In this document: piece by piece, positions 10,595 through 19,498 of the stretch
Layout of the letters: each line of letters starts with the position of its first letter
How positions within the stretch are numbered: position 1 is the first letter of the stretch
DNA from: Scilla litardierei
Lineage: Eukaryota; Streptophyta; Magnoliopsida; Asparagales; Asparagaceae
NCBI GenBank assembly: GCA_030789695.1
Contig: CM061142.1
Location: 149,999,266 to 150,063,265, forward strand
Direction of reading: 5' to 3'
DNA: 64,000 nucleotides
The notes under the pieces: generated by a model
Database searches by the model: none
What the model saw: the letters and a program-made list of their open reading frames with translations, nothing else
What the model was told of the DNA's origin: nothing
Made by a program: the position numbers and the translations under genes

Positions 10595-10902
10595 TATTTG
10601 ATAAGTTACTTTCGAAAAATATTGAAGATGTTGTTCTAGAATCGAAAAGGTCTCTATGATTCCAATCACCATCTAGAACAACCTTCAATATTCCCCCATC
10701 ACTTATCAAACAATAGTACTCTTATAGTACTAGCAGCGGAAAACGAGTATTTGATAAGTTACTTTCGAAAAATATTGAAGATGTTACTCTAGAATCGGAA
10801 AGGTCACTATGTTTCCAATCACCATCTAGAGTAACTTTCAATATTTCTCCCTCACTTTATCAAATGTTAGTACTCTTATAGTACTTTGCAGCGGAAAAAA
10901 CG
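10595..10902 (-). repeat. Tandem pair of about 153-bp units, each a long hairpin, in the Copia 1 leader
   Basis: Unit 1 starts at 10595 and unit 2 at 10748. Each has an outer stem (TTTGATAAGT with ACTTATCAAA; the second has one bulge), an inner stem of about 21 pairs (AATATTGAAG and GTTGTTCTAGA in unit 1, GTTACTCTAGA in unit 2), and a small 3' hairpin TAGTACT-CTTAT-AGTACTA. Between units the inner stem changes at two neighbouring pairs and both arms change together (10633/10679 and 10634/10678 against 10786/10832 and 10787/10831), so pairing is kept. It lies 5' of gag on the element's RNA, where packaging or translation signals are expected. The role is unknown. Confidence 0.85.
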
Positions 10903-10943
10903 TTTTTGAAAAACGTATTTTTCAAAACGAATTTAAAATACAT

Positions 10944-11180
10944 TGGCTAATCTCCGTAGAGTAGAGCACAACGTCATAAGTTTATTGGCTAATCTCCGTG
11001 GAGTAGAGCACAATGACATGGCTAATCTCGCATGAAGTAGAGCATTACGGCTAATCTTCAAGGAGTAGAGCACAATTACATAAGTACATTGGCTAATCTC
11101 CGTAGAGTAGAGCACAATGACTTAGCTAATCTCGCATGAAGTAGAGCACTATGGCTAGTCTTCAAGGAGTAGAGCCCAAG
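10944..11180 (-). repeat. Seven short repeats in order A-A-B-C-A-B-C in the Copia 1 leader
   Basis: Units around GGCTAATCT...GTAGAGCA start at about 10944, 10987, 11019, 11049, 11091, 11124 and 11153. Type A has CTCCGTNGAGTAGAGCACAA, type B CTCGCATGAAGTAGAGCA and type C TTCAAGGAGTAGAGC. The B-C pair recurs after each A, so a composite block was duplicated. No coding frame is seen. Confidence 0.85.
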
Positions 11181-11389
11181 TTAAAAAAAACTTCATTAAA
11201 ACGTTAGTCCCGTATGAACTAGTCGGCACTGTGGTTAGCCCCGTATGGGCTAATCGGCACATTCGAGTTTGGCCAATGCCTTTTGTCACCCCGTATGGGT
11301 CAGTTGGCAAGTTTGCAGTCGACCCAGACCTTCTGCCAGATTGGTCGACCAAAAACACCAAATTGGTCGACCAATATTCGAACTGCAAC

Positions 11390-12012
11390 TTCTCCCGGCC
11401 AGGGCCTCTGCCCTGGCCGGGGCTTGTCCAAGGGCCGGCCAGGGCCTCTGCCCTGACCGGCCAGGGGCCCTGGCCCCCTCGGCCAGGGCCGGCCGACCAG
11501 GCCACTGGCCGGGGCCAGGGCCCCTGCCCTGGCCTCGGCCAGGCCCTGGCCTGAGGCCCGCTGCCCTGGCCCTCGGCCAGGCCCTGGCCTGAGGCCAGGG
11601 CGCTGCCCTGGCCTCTGCCAGGGCGGCCTGGCCGCTGGCCGGGGCCAGGGCTCCTGCCCTGGCCTCGGCCAGGCCCTGGCCTGAGGCCAGGGCTCTGCCC
11701 TGGCCTCGGCCAGGCCACTGGCCTGAGGCCAGGCCCCTGCCCTGGCCTCGGCCAGGCGGGGCCACCCTGCCCTGGCCTCGGCCAGGGCGGCCTGGCCCTG
11801 GCCCTCGGCCAGGGCGGCCTGGCCCTGGCCCGGCCAGGGCCCCTGCCCTGGCCCGGCCAGGGCAGCCTGGCCCTGGCCTGGCCGCGGCCAGGGCCTTCTG
11901 GCCTTGGCCGTGGCCGGCCAGGGCCGGCCCTGGCCTGGCCTGGCCAGGGCTCCCTGGCCCTGGCCGTGGCCGGCCATGGCCCGGCCATGGCCTATTTGCC
12001 TTGCCCGGCCAT
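11390..12012. repeat. GC-rich palindromic minisatellite based on GGCCAGGGC / GCCCTGGCC
   Basis: About 600 bp of nearly pure G/C built from GGCCAGGGC and its complement GCCCTGGCC in both orientations, often as GGCCAGGGC-NNNN-GCCCTGGCC, with variants such as GGCCTGAGGCCAGG. All minus-strand frames stay open over long distances simply because the sequence lacks A/T. The Pro/Gly/Arg/Ala-rich translations are low-complexity artefacts. It lies in the Copia 1 leader and differs sharply in composition from the AT-rich element around it. Confidence 0.9.
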
Positions 12013-12520
12013 GGCCCTTTAGCCATGGCCGGTCTCCCCCCCTTCATGGGGTGGCCGCATGCACTCCACCCCCTTGATGGGGTGGTCGCCGGTGGTTATT
12101 GGCCGGAGCCAACCCCCTCCGCATGGGGAGAGGGGATGCATGGCCTTCATAGCCCATATGGCCATGGTGCACATGCACCAAATTTCATCTTACCCGATGG
12201 AAATAACTACCACCTTCTTCCTCGATGAAGCACCCGTTCGTCGATGAAGCACCCGTTCGTCGAGAAATTAGTTATTTCCTAATGGCCGTGTGCCAAAAAT
12301 TGAATAACATACTACGTGAACGGTCGGTTCTTCCCGTCACGGAGAGTTCCTACCATATCCGTAATAATAGGAGACCCTAACGTGAAAAGAACAACCGCTG
12401 CGTTCTCTCCGTCACGAAGCGTTCCTACCATATCCGTAATGGTAGGAGACCCATTCGTGAAAAAGACAACGACTCGTTCATAGTTTCGACGGGGCGACGG
12501 TTTGACCGGGGCGAACCCGT
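12013..12520 (-). repeat. First part of the Copia 1 leader with short duplications
   Basis: A 19-bp unit TCGATGAAGCACCCGTTCG is doubled at 12222-12259. A block of about 75 bp is doubled with GTTCCTACCATATCCGTAAT at 12346 and 12421. The second copy also forms a small hairpin CCTACCAT-N7-ATGGTAGG. No coding frame is credible here. Confidence 0.7.
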
Positions 12521-12536
12521 ATGGCTCTGATACCAA
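12521..12536 (-). promoter_or_regulatory. Primer-binding site of Copia 1
   Basis: The minus strand reads TTGGTATCAGAGCCAT directly after the LTR end ATCCTACA. TGGTATCAGAGC is the complement of the initiator methionine tRNA end, the classic Copia primer site. Confidence 0.95.
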
Positions 12537-13143
12537 TGTAGGATCCTGTCCAAAACAGAGTTAGGATCGATAATATGAAGTTTAGACTTACGCTTGCGTA
12601 CGCTGCACGGTAGTCTACGAACTTCGCCTTCGGATTCGCCACGACGGATCGAGTCTACTCACGAACGGAGTAAGGCTACTAAATCCACAATCTAAATCTC
12701 TACTTTAGATTAAGAACTTGGATAGAGGGAGAGGAAATATTTCTGCAGAGCTTCGCTAGGATGAAGATGCATGCATGAATTTCATGCAAAAGGTGTAAGA
12801 AATGGCTTACCCTTGGGTCTTATTTATAGCCCCCAAGGTAGTTATTTTAGGGTAAGTTGTTCCTTTGGAACAACTTAATTAAGGTGTACCATGATACATG
12901 GCACATTATAAGCTTAAGTTGTACCATATGCATGGTACAACATAAGCTTAAGATATTCCCCCTTTATTAGCCATATGTCGCATGCACTTATGCATATATA
13001 ATGCGACTTTTCCACTCATCCAGAGATCCTCTCCGCAAGGGAACAGATTCCCTTTGTACACGACTTCGTGTACGCGACGTTCGAGGTCCGTATTCCCTCG
13101 TACATCCCCCACAAGGGTGTACAAACGTCTTCCATATCCAACA
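12537..13143 (-). repeat. 5' LTR of Copia 1
   Basis: 607 bp, the same length as the 3' LTR, with two visible base differences. It ends CCAACA in plus reading and is followed by the CGAGG target duplication. Confidence 0.95.
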
Positions 13144-13761
13144 CGAGGGGGAGCCTCGGCCCGTTGATCAGCTGTCCACCTGCGTAGACGAGAACGCTCG
13201 TCAGGGGGCCGGACCTTGGTTCCGGCCAAATCCCCTCCGATGCCTAAGTCAGACAGAGATCTGAGAAAGGAGGCCCGGCGGAGACGGTCCGACTCGTGAG
13301 GAGATCGTAACGGCGTCTCTCGGCGCGAGCGGGGGAGGAAGGAGATGAATTGGGGGAACGAGGTCGTTGATGGAGTACCTTCGGTTTTTTTACCTCAGAT
13401 GCGGTCCTTTTCTTCGTCGTCCTCCTAGCCCTTTTGTAGAGCTCCCGGCGTGATTGCCTCTGACCCACGTCCCACGCCTGCCCTCGATCGTGCCCCATCA
13501 ATCCGCCCCCTCGCCGCCGCTCTCTTCGCCCTTCCAGCACCTCCCCATTACCGCCATTTAGTGGTCGCGCATTCGGGGGAACGGTTTTCGCAGGAGTGGG
13601 CGAGTGACTTAGCGGGTTATCGGGGCCGGGTCGGATCGACATTCGAGAAGATCCCTTACAGGGCCTTTGCTGAATGGGCTTGAGGATGCAGATGGGCTCT
13701 CGACCAGTAGTCGGGCTCCTGGGCTCGTGTCTTTTGGGGTCTCGGTCAAATAGGCGTAACA
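13144..13761 (-). repeat. 5' LTR of element A, part 2
   Basis: Continues the LTR broken at 5155. The first five bases are the duplicated CGAGG. It ends ATAGGCGTAACA in plus reading, so the LTR begins TGTTACGCCTAT on the minus strand. The net LTR length without the insertion is about 966 bp. No gene is seen in it. Confidence 0.75.
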
Positions 13762-13810
13762 CCTACCAACCCTTCACTAATTCTAGAAGAATTAGTGAAG
13801 AATTGGTAGG
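13762..13810. repeat. Inverted repeat at the edge of element A
   Basis: Arms of 23 bases (CCTACCAACCCTTCACTAATTCT and its partner ending TTGGTAGG at 13810) pair with two mismatches around a 3-base loop. The left arm starts exactly at element A's target duplication, so A appears to have landed at the foot of an existing hairpin. Confidence 0.75.
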
Positions 13811-14070
13811 GATGATGATGTGGCATGTTCGATTCGGACCTTGGACATGCACATTCTCATCCCTAGCCACTGTAACCAGAAAACACCACATCAGATGGAG
13901 TGCGCAATTTAGTGGGATTAGATTGGCTATACGAAAATACTGCAAGCAGACTTTTCAAGACAGGACGGCGAACAGGAGGGGAGCTGACGGAGCTGACGGA
14001 GCTGGACGCAAGTATCTCAAAATCTCACCTTCAAATAGAAACGGGGACAATATCCAATAATTAATGGGTT

Positions 14071-14233
14071 GAACTATATACACCCCTATGATAGGGGTGT
14101 ATGTAATGATTGGGTGTCAAAAATAGAAATTATCTCACATCTTCTTTTCATTTCAAAGCATCATCCCCTTGTTTTTACCTTTTTTTGACCATAATCATTA
14201 CATACACCCCTATTTATAGGGGTGTATGTAGCA
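14071..14233. mobile_element. MITE-like element with self-complementary terminal inverted repeats
   Basis: Terminal inverted repeats of about 39 bp. The left one begins CTATATACACCCCTATG and the right one ends ATAGGGGTGTATGTAG. Each terminus is itself a palindrome (ACACCCCTAT...ATAGGGGTGT), followed by GTATGTAATGATT. The core of about 85 bp is AT-rich and non-coding. No clear target duplication was found, so the superfamily is not assigned. Confidence 0.65.
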
Positions 14234-14904
14234 ATTCTCTAATTAATTAGCAAATGGATGATGCGATTTAGTTTGCAGCCTCCCGACGTTCTCCCTGGAG
14301 TCAAACCTACCCAATTTTGAACGGACTGTCAATATAACACGTACGACGTCAGTGTATGTATCACGCGCCACCCATGCATAATAGATATTTTGCAAGGCCT
14401 CGTCGATACCGTACGTCATGCTTGCGTCAATTTCTGTTTCATAAAATAACGTCAATATGTTATTAAGCATTCCACATCGCGTGACGTGGCTGTCCAAATG
14501 CAGGCCCTAACTCAGCACAGACTGATCGTTCGGCAGCAACGTCATCAGCCGGTCTACTGCGTCATTAGGATGGTAAATCAAAGATGGGAGGGAAAGTCAA
14601 CGGGCAGTTTAAGTTAACCTAAACAAGATTAACATCATCATTGTAAACTGTTTCGTTGACAAATGCCTCGTTCCCCTTGTCTCAATCCCCCCTCCTTTTT
14701 CCTGATGGGTGCAAAAATTCCACTTGGCTCCAGGTAAAGCAATGGACCGGAATGCTTATGCCTTTCCCTCTTCCCTGTTCTTTCTTTCTCCTGTAGTGCA
14801 TGTAGCTTTCTCCACACCCAGAGTTGGATGCAGGAAGCCTCGTGTCTGAATGTCTGATTAATCACGACCGGCAAATTGATGTCTGCGTCGAACGATCACA
14901 TGGT

Positions 14905-15060
14905 CCTACGCACGTGGGACACAACCCGGCCCCCGTCTCTGAGACGCCCTGATCCTGGGGCCGGCGCGTGCTGTCTGCTGCTGGCACGTGATTCACGAAC
15001 CACCCCGCGGAACACGCAAAGCCGTGAGATCGCGACATATAAATGGGTGCGCACGTGGCA
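14905..15060 (+). promoter_or_regulatory. G-box/ABRE-like cluster followed by a TATA box
   Basis: Three CACGTG cores lie within 150 bp (CGCACGTGGG near 14910, GGCACGTGAT near 14984, CGCACGTGGC near 15051) with a TATA-like CATATAAATGG near 15036. G-boxes bind bZIP/bHLH factors and CACGTGGC is the abscisic-acid element core. The last G-box lies just after the TATA, which is unusual. No gene starts downstream in the window, so this may be an orphaned promoter or chance. Confidence 0.35.
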
Positions 15061-15670
15061 GATCTTTGTCTCGACAACTCCTAATTGCGATTGCGAATTG
15101 GATTTGGGCTTTTAAGCTGTAAACAAATCAAAAGGGATTTGTGGCTCTATCTCGCCTCTCGCAAGGAAAACGCTCGGCACTTATTTAGCTCTCGACTCGT
15201 AAACACGAAGCACGTTTTTAAAGGCATCCTGCCTAATGCCATCTGCAACTTAAATTACCTGAAGAGGGGCCGTGATGGGACTAAATTTGGTCTATTCTGA
15301 TTAGCTTTAGCTTACATTAAAATACAGAGAGAAGGGTTCTATAATGCACGTTTGTTAGGCGCGCTTTAACAAACTAAACGCGAGTGGATTGGATGGACTT
15401 CAAAAAGGATCCCAAGGCAAACTCTCCTGGCATTCGAATTGGGTGCTTCGAGAATAAGCATCAAGTCCCTTCCAAGTGCAAGCTTTTTGTTTCGAATGGA
15501 GGCGAAAAATGGACTCGAGGAGAGGCCGGATGTCTAAAACAAGCAAGTAAATAAAGGGCCTTCGCTTTGGGCCCATCTCTCGTCCCACATTGAAACCATT
15601 GGGGGAACGAAGCATAAGACGGAGAAAAATCACACAAATTACAAGAGGATGATCTGCATGCTCAAGGAAA

Positions 15671-15969
15671 TGTAAACACAACTGTGGAAGAGATTGAAAA
15701 GAGAACCAGCAAAGTTTTCATTCATGTCGATGTGCTTATATACAGAGCGTCAAGGGTAATATCGTCATTTACAAGGAGAGATGGTAACTATTAACCGCGG
15801 ATCCTTACATGATTTGGTTCGTTGAATGGGGGACACACCCGGAGATATGGATCTCACTGGTTTGGTAACTATTAATCGCGGATCCTTGCAAGATTTTGTT
15901 CGTTGAATGGTGGACACACCCAACAATGAATGCAGGGGGATTTGGGAGAATTGGTCTACATTCCTTATA
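15671..15969 (-). repeat. 3' LTR of Copia 2 with an internal duplication
   Basis: On the minus strand it follows the purine tract GCGGGGGCG, starts TATAAGGAATG (expected TG, so the first dinucleotide is probably mutated) and ends GTGTTTACA, about 299 bp. It contains an 80-bp tandem duplication (GGTAACTATTAA...GGATCCTT at 15784 and 15864). A minus-strand TATA box TGTATATAAGC lies near 15740. Confidence 0.65.
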
Positions 15970-16650
15970 CGCCCCCGCAAACTGAGCGGCAGAAATGACG
16001 AACTGTTTGGAACGTAGCTGTTCAAAACGATCGGCGGAAAGACTCTTTGTGAAGATGTCGGCCGGGTTGTCCTCGGTGGAAATGTGCTGAACACAAAGTT
16101 TGTCCGCCTGAACTTGCTCGCGAATGAAGTGGTAGTCAACCGTGACGTGCTTGGCCCTAGAATGGGATACCGGGTTGGTAGAGAGAGATGGCAGACTTAT
16201 TATCACAAAGGAGAAGCGGCTTATCTTGAAGCGGGATTTGAAGGTCGGAGAGTAATAGTTTCAATCAAATCAGCTCCTTAGCAGTGAGCGACAGGGAGCG
16301 GTACTCAGATTCCATAGAGCTGTAGGCAATGGAAGATTGTTTCTTAGCACTCCAGGTGATGAGGTTTTTTCCAAGGAAGACACAGAATCCAGTAATTGAT
16401 CATCGATCTGTTGGATCGTCGGCCCAATCGACATCAGAATAAGCCATGAGGGAAAGAGGACCCGCACGAAGAAGTAACCCATGAGTCAGTGTGCTGTGAA
16501 GGTAGCAAAGAATTCGCTTGGCTGTAGTGAGATGAGAATCGTGAGGTGCATGAAGAAATTGGCAGACACGATTGACAGAGTAAGAGATGTCAAGGCGAGT
16601 CAATGTTAGGTATTGACAAGCACCAACCCGACTGTGATAGCAGGAACCAT
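15970..16650 (-). pseudogene. RNase H of Copia 2, frameshifted
   Basis: The minus strand shows the run-in TRLDISYSVNRVCQFLHAP, the active-site segment MAYSDVDWADDPTDR, then after frame changes the C-terminal part with YHFIREQVQADKL and EDNPADIFTKSLSADRFEQL. A stop follows DPTDR near 16400 and the frame changes again near 16270. It would remove RNA from hybrids. Unlike Copia 1 the catalytic aspartates remain, but the frame is broken. Confidence 0.85.
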
Positions 16651-17560
16651 CAGTGAGCAGCGGGTCAAAGGCATGGTCCGGTAACTTTGAAGCGACTGTA
16701 GTGCGACTCGGCTTATAGTCAGATAGTCCGGCCTTATGAAGAAGCTCCTATGTGTACCTTGTTTGATGAACGAAGCAACCATTCTGTCTGCGATCAATTT
16801 CTAGCCCCAAGAAGTAGGACAGCTCGCCAAGATCCTTGAGTGCAAATTCACAAGATAAAATGCCCATAAAGTAACCTATGAACCCGGCAGAAGAACCCGT
16901 GATAAGTATGTCATCCACATAGAGAAGAATAATAGTCTTGTGTTCGCCCGAGTTGCGAATGAACAGAGATGAGTCGGCGTGACTCGGCAGGAAGCCATGG
17001 TGAAGGAGAAACTGGGAGAAGTGAGCATACCATTGGCAAGGAGCCTGTTTTAGCCATACAAGGCCTTTTGTAGTTTGCAAATATGGTGAGGAAGAGAGGG
17101 ATCTTGGAAGCCAGGTGGTTGCACCATGTAAAGGTCCTCCGTAATATGACCATGGAGGAAGGCATTAGAGACATCAAGTTGACGGATTGACCAGCCAAAG
17201 TGGAGAGCAATGGTAATGAGCAAGCGAATAGAGCAGTGTTTGGCAACAGGACTGAATGTCTCAGAGTAATCTAATCCTTCTTGTTGATGAAAACCCTTAG
17301 CTATCAGGCGGGCTTTGTAGCGAGCAATGGTGACGTCCGCATTGCATTTGATGCGGTACACCCATTTGTTGCCGATGATATTTGCTGAAGAAGGAGGTGG
17401 AACAAGGTCCCAAGTGGCATGTTGACGAAGAGCATTGAATTCGTCACGCATTGCGACGACCCATGCGGGAGATTTGGCAGCGGTTTTATAGGAAAACGGT
17501 TCTTTAGAAGAGATTTGAGTATGGAGATTGAGAGGCAGATGAGGTTTTGAGATGCCTGCT
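16651..17560 (-). pseudogene. Reverse transcriptase of Copia 2, broken once in the middle
   Basis: Motifs in order: [70 protein letters not shown], then a frame break near 17060 and the catalytic box LLYVDDILITG, LKDLGELSYFLGLEI. The two halves are otherwise well kept. It resembles intact plant Copia enzymes, so decay is moderate. Confidence 0.9.
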
Positions 17561-19085
17561 TTGGAGAGTGTGAGCATCGGATGTATTGAGCTGGATGGAC
17601 CCGGTGGCGGAGATGAGCCGGGTGGAGGCACCAGTTGATAATCATCCAGATGTGTCTGCGGATGAAGGGTTGTAGATATTTGAGGGACTGGACCGGAAGG
17701 CAAGGCTGGGTTTGGGGGCAAATCAGGGAGACGATTGAATAGGGGAGGAACAGGCGACTGGTCATGACCCGGGGGAAGAGAGGTATGTGTCGGCTGATGA
17801 CAAGGAGAGGGGGTGTAATGGTCATTGGTCGGGAGTGGAGCTTGATCTGTCGGGGATGCCATTGAATGACCTGGAGTGGTTGGAGGAATGGAATTCTGAA
17901 ACAGTGGGGTTGAGGGAGAAGAAGATCGTACATGAGTGGAGAAGGGAAATGTATCCTCCTCAAACTTGACATGAGGACTAAGGTAAATTCTCCGAGCCAA
18001 AATCTCCATGCATCGGTAAACCTCCATGTGGTCCTGATATCCAAGGAAGATGCATGGCTGAGAGCACAGAAGAAGTTTGTTGTGTTCATACGGCCGAAGA
18101 CATGGGTAGCAGAGGCAGCCGAAGATTCGAAGCCATTTATAATCCGGGTGCCTGTTGTGGAGAATTTCATGCGGAGACTTGTTGTGGAGAGTTGCAGAGG
18201 GCTTGCGATTGATAAGGTACACCGCTGTGAGAGCTGCACAGGCTAAAAAGTTTGGGGCATGGAAGCCGCTAGCAAAAGAGCAAGGGTGGTTTCAATGATG
18301 TGCCGAAGTTTACGTTCGGCAACACCATTCTGCTCAGGGGTGTAAGGGGCAGATGTTTGATGTGCGATCCTTAGTTGGCGATGAAGGAAAATTGATTATT
18401 GCAATATCCTCCACCGACGTTGGATCTAGACTTTTAATTTTGTATTGTATTTCCGTTCAGCCATTGTGTGGAAGTCCTGAAAGGCAGTGAATACATCGGA
18501 TTTATTGTATAAAGGATATAACCTGAAATGGCATGAAAAGTCATCAATGAAACTGACATAAAACTGATATCCTTTATTAGATAAAACAGGAGCAGGGCCC
18601 CATACATCTGAATGAACTAGAGAAAGTGGAGAATCTGCTCTCGATGGGGACAGAGAAAAAGGCAGCTTGTGGTTCTTGCTCATAGAACAGTGAGAGCAAG
18701 CATCAGTGGGAGACAGTTTTAGTGACAAAGTGGAGGCAATTCTGGAAACGATAGGTGCAGCTGGATGCCCAAGGCGAGCGTGCCAGAGAGTGTGTGAACT
18801 GCTTGAAGTGGCAAGAGAGATAGGGTTGGAAAGAAGCAGATAGAGACCATTTCTACTTGGGCCCGGGAGAATTGTTCGACCAGTTGTGACATCCTGTACA
18901 ACGAAACCAGAGGATGAGAATTGTATAGTGCAATTGTTGTCACGTGTAATTTGTAAACAGAGAGGACGTTTTTTTTGAAAAAGAGGGTACGTGAAGAACA
19001 TTAGTAAGACGTATAGAAGAAGATGAAGCGGGAATAGAGGAGGAACCAATGTGGGAGATCCTTGCACTGTCACCAGTGCCAACAA
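17561..19085 (-). pseudogene. Integrase region of Copia 2, frameshifted
   Basis: The pre-integrase part (LWHARLGHPAAPIVSRIAS, CSHCSMSKNHKLPF) and first acidic site (HSDVWGP) lie in one frame to 18426. After a break, a segment with PYTPEQNGVAERK at about 18300-18360 carries the last acidic residue. A third frame (from 18222) has [31 protein letters not shown] and a proline-rich linker to reverse transcriptase. The middle catalytic motif near 18400 is degraded. Confidence 0.85.
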
Positions 19086-19109
19086 GGATCTGTCGATTAC
19101 CGGTATATG

Positions 19110-19498
19110 GAGTCATTGACGCATGTTACGAGTGATCATTAGTGATGTGGTCTGTGGCACCATTGTCTAGGTACCAGTCTTCAGAGGAGATAGGATTAGC
19201 GACATACGCTTCCGACTTGTTGGAGGGGTTATTGGATGTGATCATTAAGCTGAAAGCAGTCAAGTGTGTGATGGTAGTGATTACCACACGCTTGACACGG
19301 GATGTAATTTCCCGAAGCATCCTTTGGAACACGACGTCAAGTGGCAAGAGGTCTGGAAGCAAAGGCAGGTGATACTGGGTCACTCCGAGCAATGGGTTGA
19401 GTGTTGTGGATGTTGGTGGAATGTCCTCGAGTGGGTCGGCCTCTGCGACGACCGATATTGGTTTGGAGAGCCGAGACAGGTGCAGGTGTCCTGACAGA
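19110..19498 (-). pseudogene. gag C-terminus and protease site of Copia 2
   Basis: Basic gag tail (RRRGRPTRG), then in another frame a CCHC knuckle CQACGNHYHHTLDC near 19270-19310. The protease motif reads WYLDNGATDHITND, where the usual DSG is DNG. Truncated at 19498 by element B. Confidence 0.75.

Larger units (their letters stand above)
5156..13143 (-). mobile_element. Copia 1: complete, very young Ty1/copia insertion with decayed coding region
   Basis: The 7988-bp element reads on the minus strand and is inserted in the LTR of element A. It has two 607-bp LTRs, a CGAGG target duplication, an initiator-Met-type primer site and a purine tract. Coding order on the minus strand is gag, protease, integrase, reverse transcriptase, RNase H, the Copia order. 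Only gag is intact. Pol has several frameshifts and an RNase H deletion. The leader between 5' LTR and gag is about 2 kb and full of repeats. The LTRs differ at only two visible positions, so the insertion is recent even though the element could not have supplied its own pol proteins. Confidence 0.95.
1..13761 (-). mobile_element. Element A: Tat-like Ty3/gypsy retrotransposon, pol-less, cut by window edge
   Basis: The element reads on the minus strand. Its 5' LTR is at 4803-5155 plus 13149-13761, split by a nested Copia element. The primer site lies next to the LTR and gag follows at 4745-3111. No protease, reverse transcriptase, RNase H or integrase lies between gag and the accessory gene, only a spacer and a tandem array (2260-2880). 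The accessory gene (2-1917) runs opposite to gag. The 3' LTR would lie left of the window. LTR ends are TGTTACGCC...CTGAAACA on the minus strand. The flank after 13761 begins CCTAC, the expected 5-bp target duplication, but its partner is outside. Sense gag plus an antisense gene behind tandem repeats matches what is known of the Tat lineage; the lineage call is inference. Confidence 0.8.
13811..15670. other. Low-copy-looking intergenic DNA
   Basis: Apart from the MITE-like element (14071-14233) and the G-box cluster (14905-15060) no feature is seen. No frame has recognisable protein features. Composition is balanced and there are no repeats shared with the rest of the window, unlike the flanks. 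It may be ancestral host DNA between element A and Copia 2. Confidence 0.5.
15671..19498 (-). mobile_element. Copia 2: Ty1/copia element, gag cut by element B
   Basis: Minus-strand order from the right: gag end with CCHC knuckle, protease, pre-integrase, integrase, reverse transcriptase, RNase H, 3' LTR. It stops at 19498, where the LTR of element B begins. The rest of gag and the 5' LTR should lie to the right of B and C, in or beyond the assembly gap. Frames are broken in several places. Confidence 0.85.

Noticed and set aside
11155..12047. Long minus-strand open frames rich in Pro, Gly, Arg and Ala
   Set aside because: They arise from the GGCCAGGGC repeat, where stop codons cannot occur; overlapping frames are all open and no family is recognisable.
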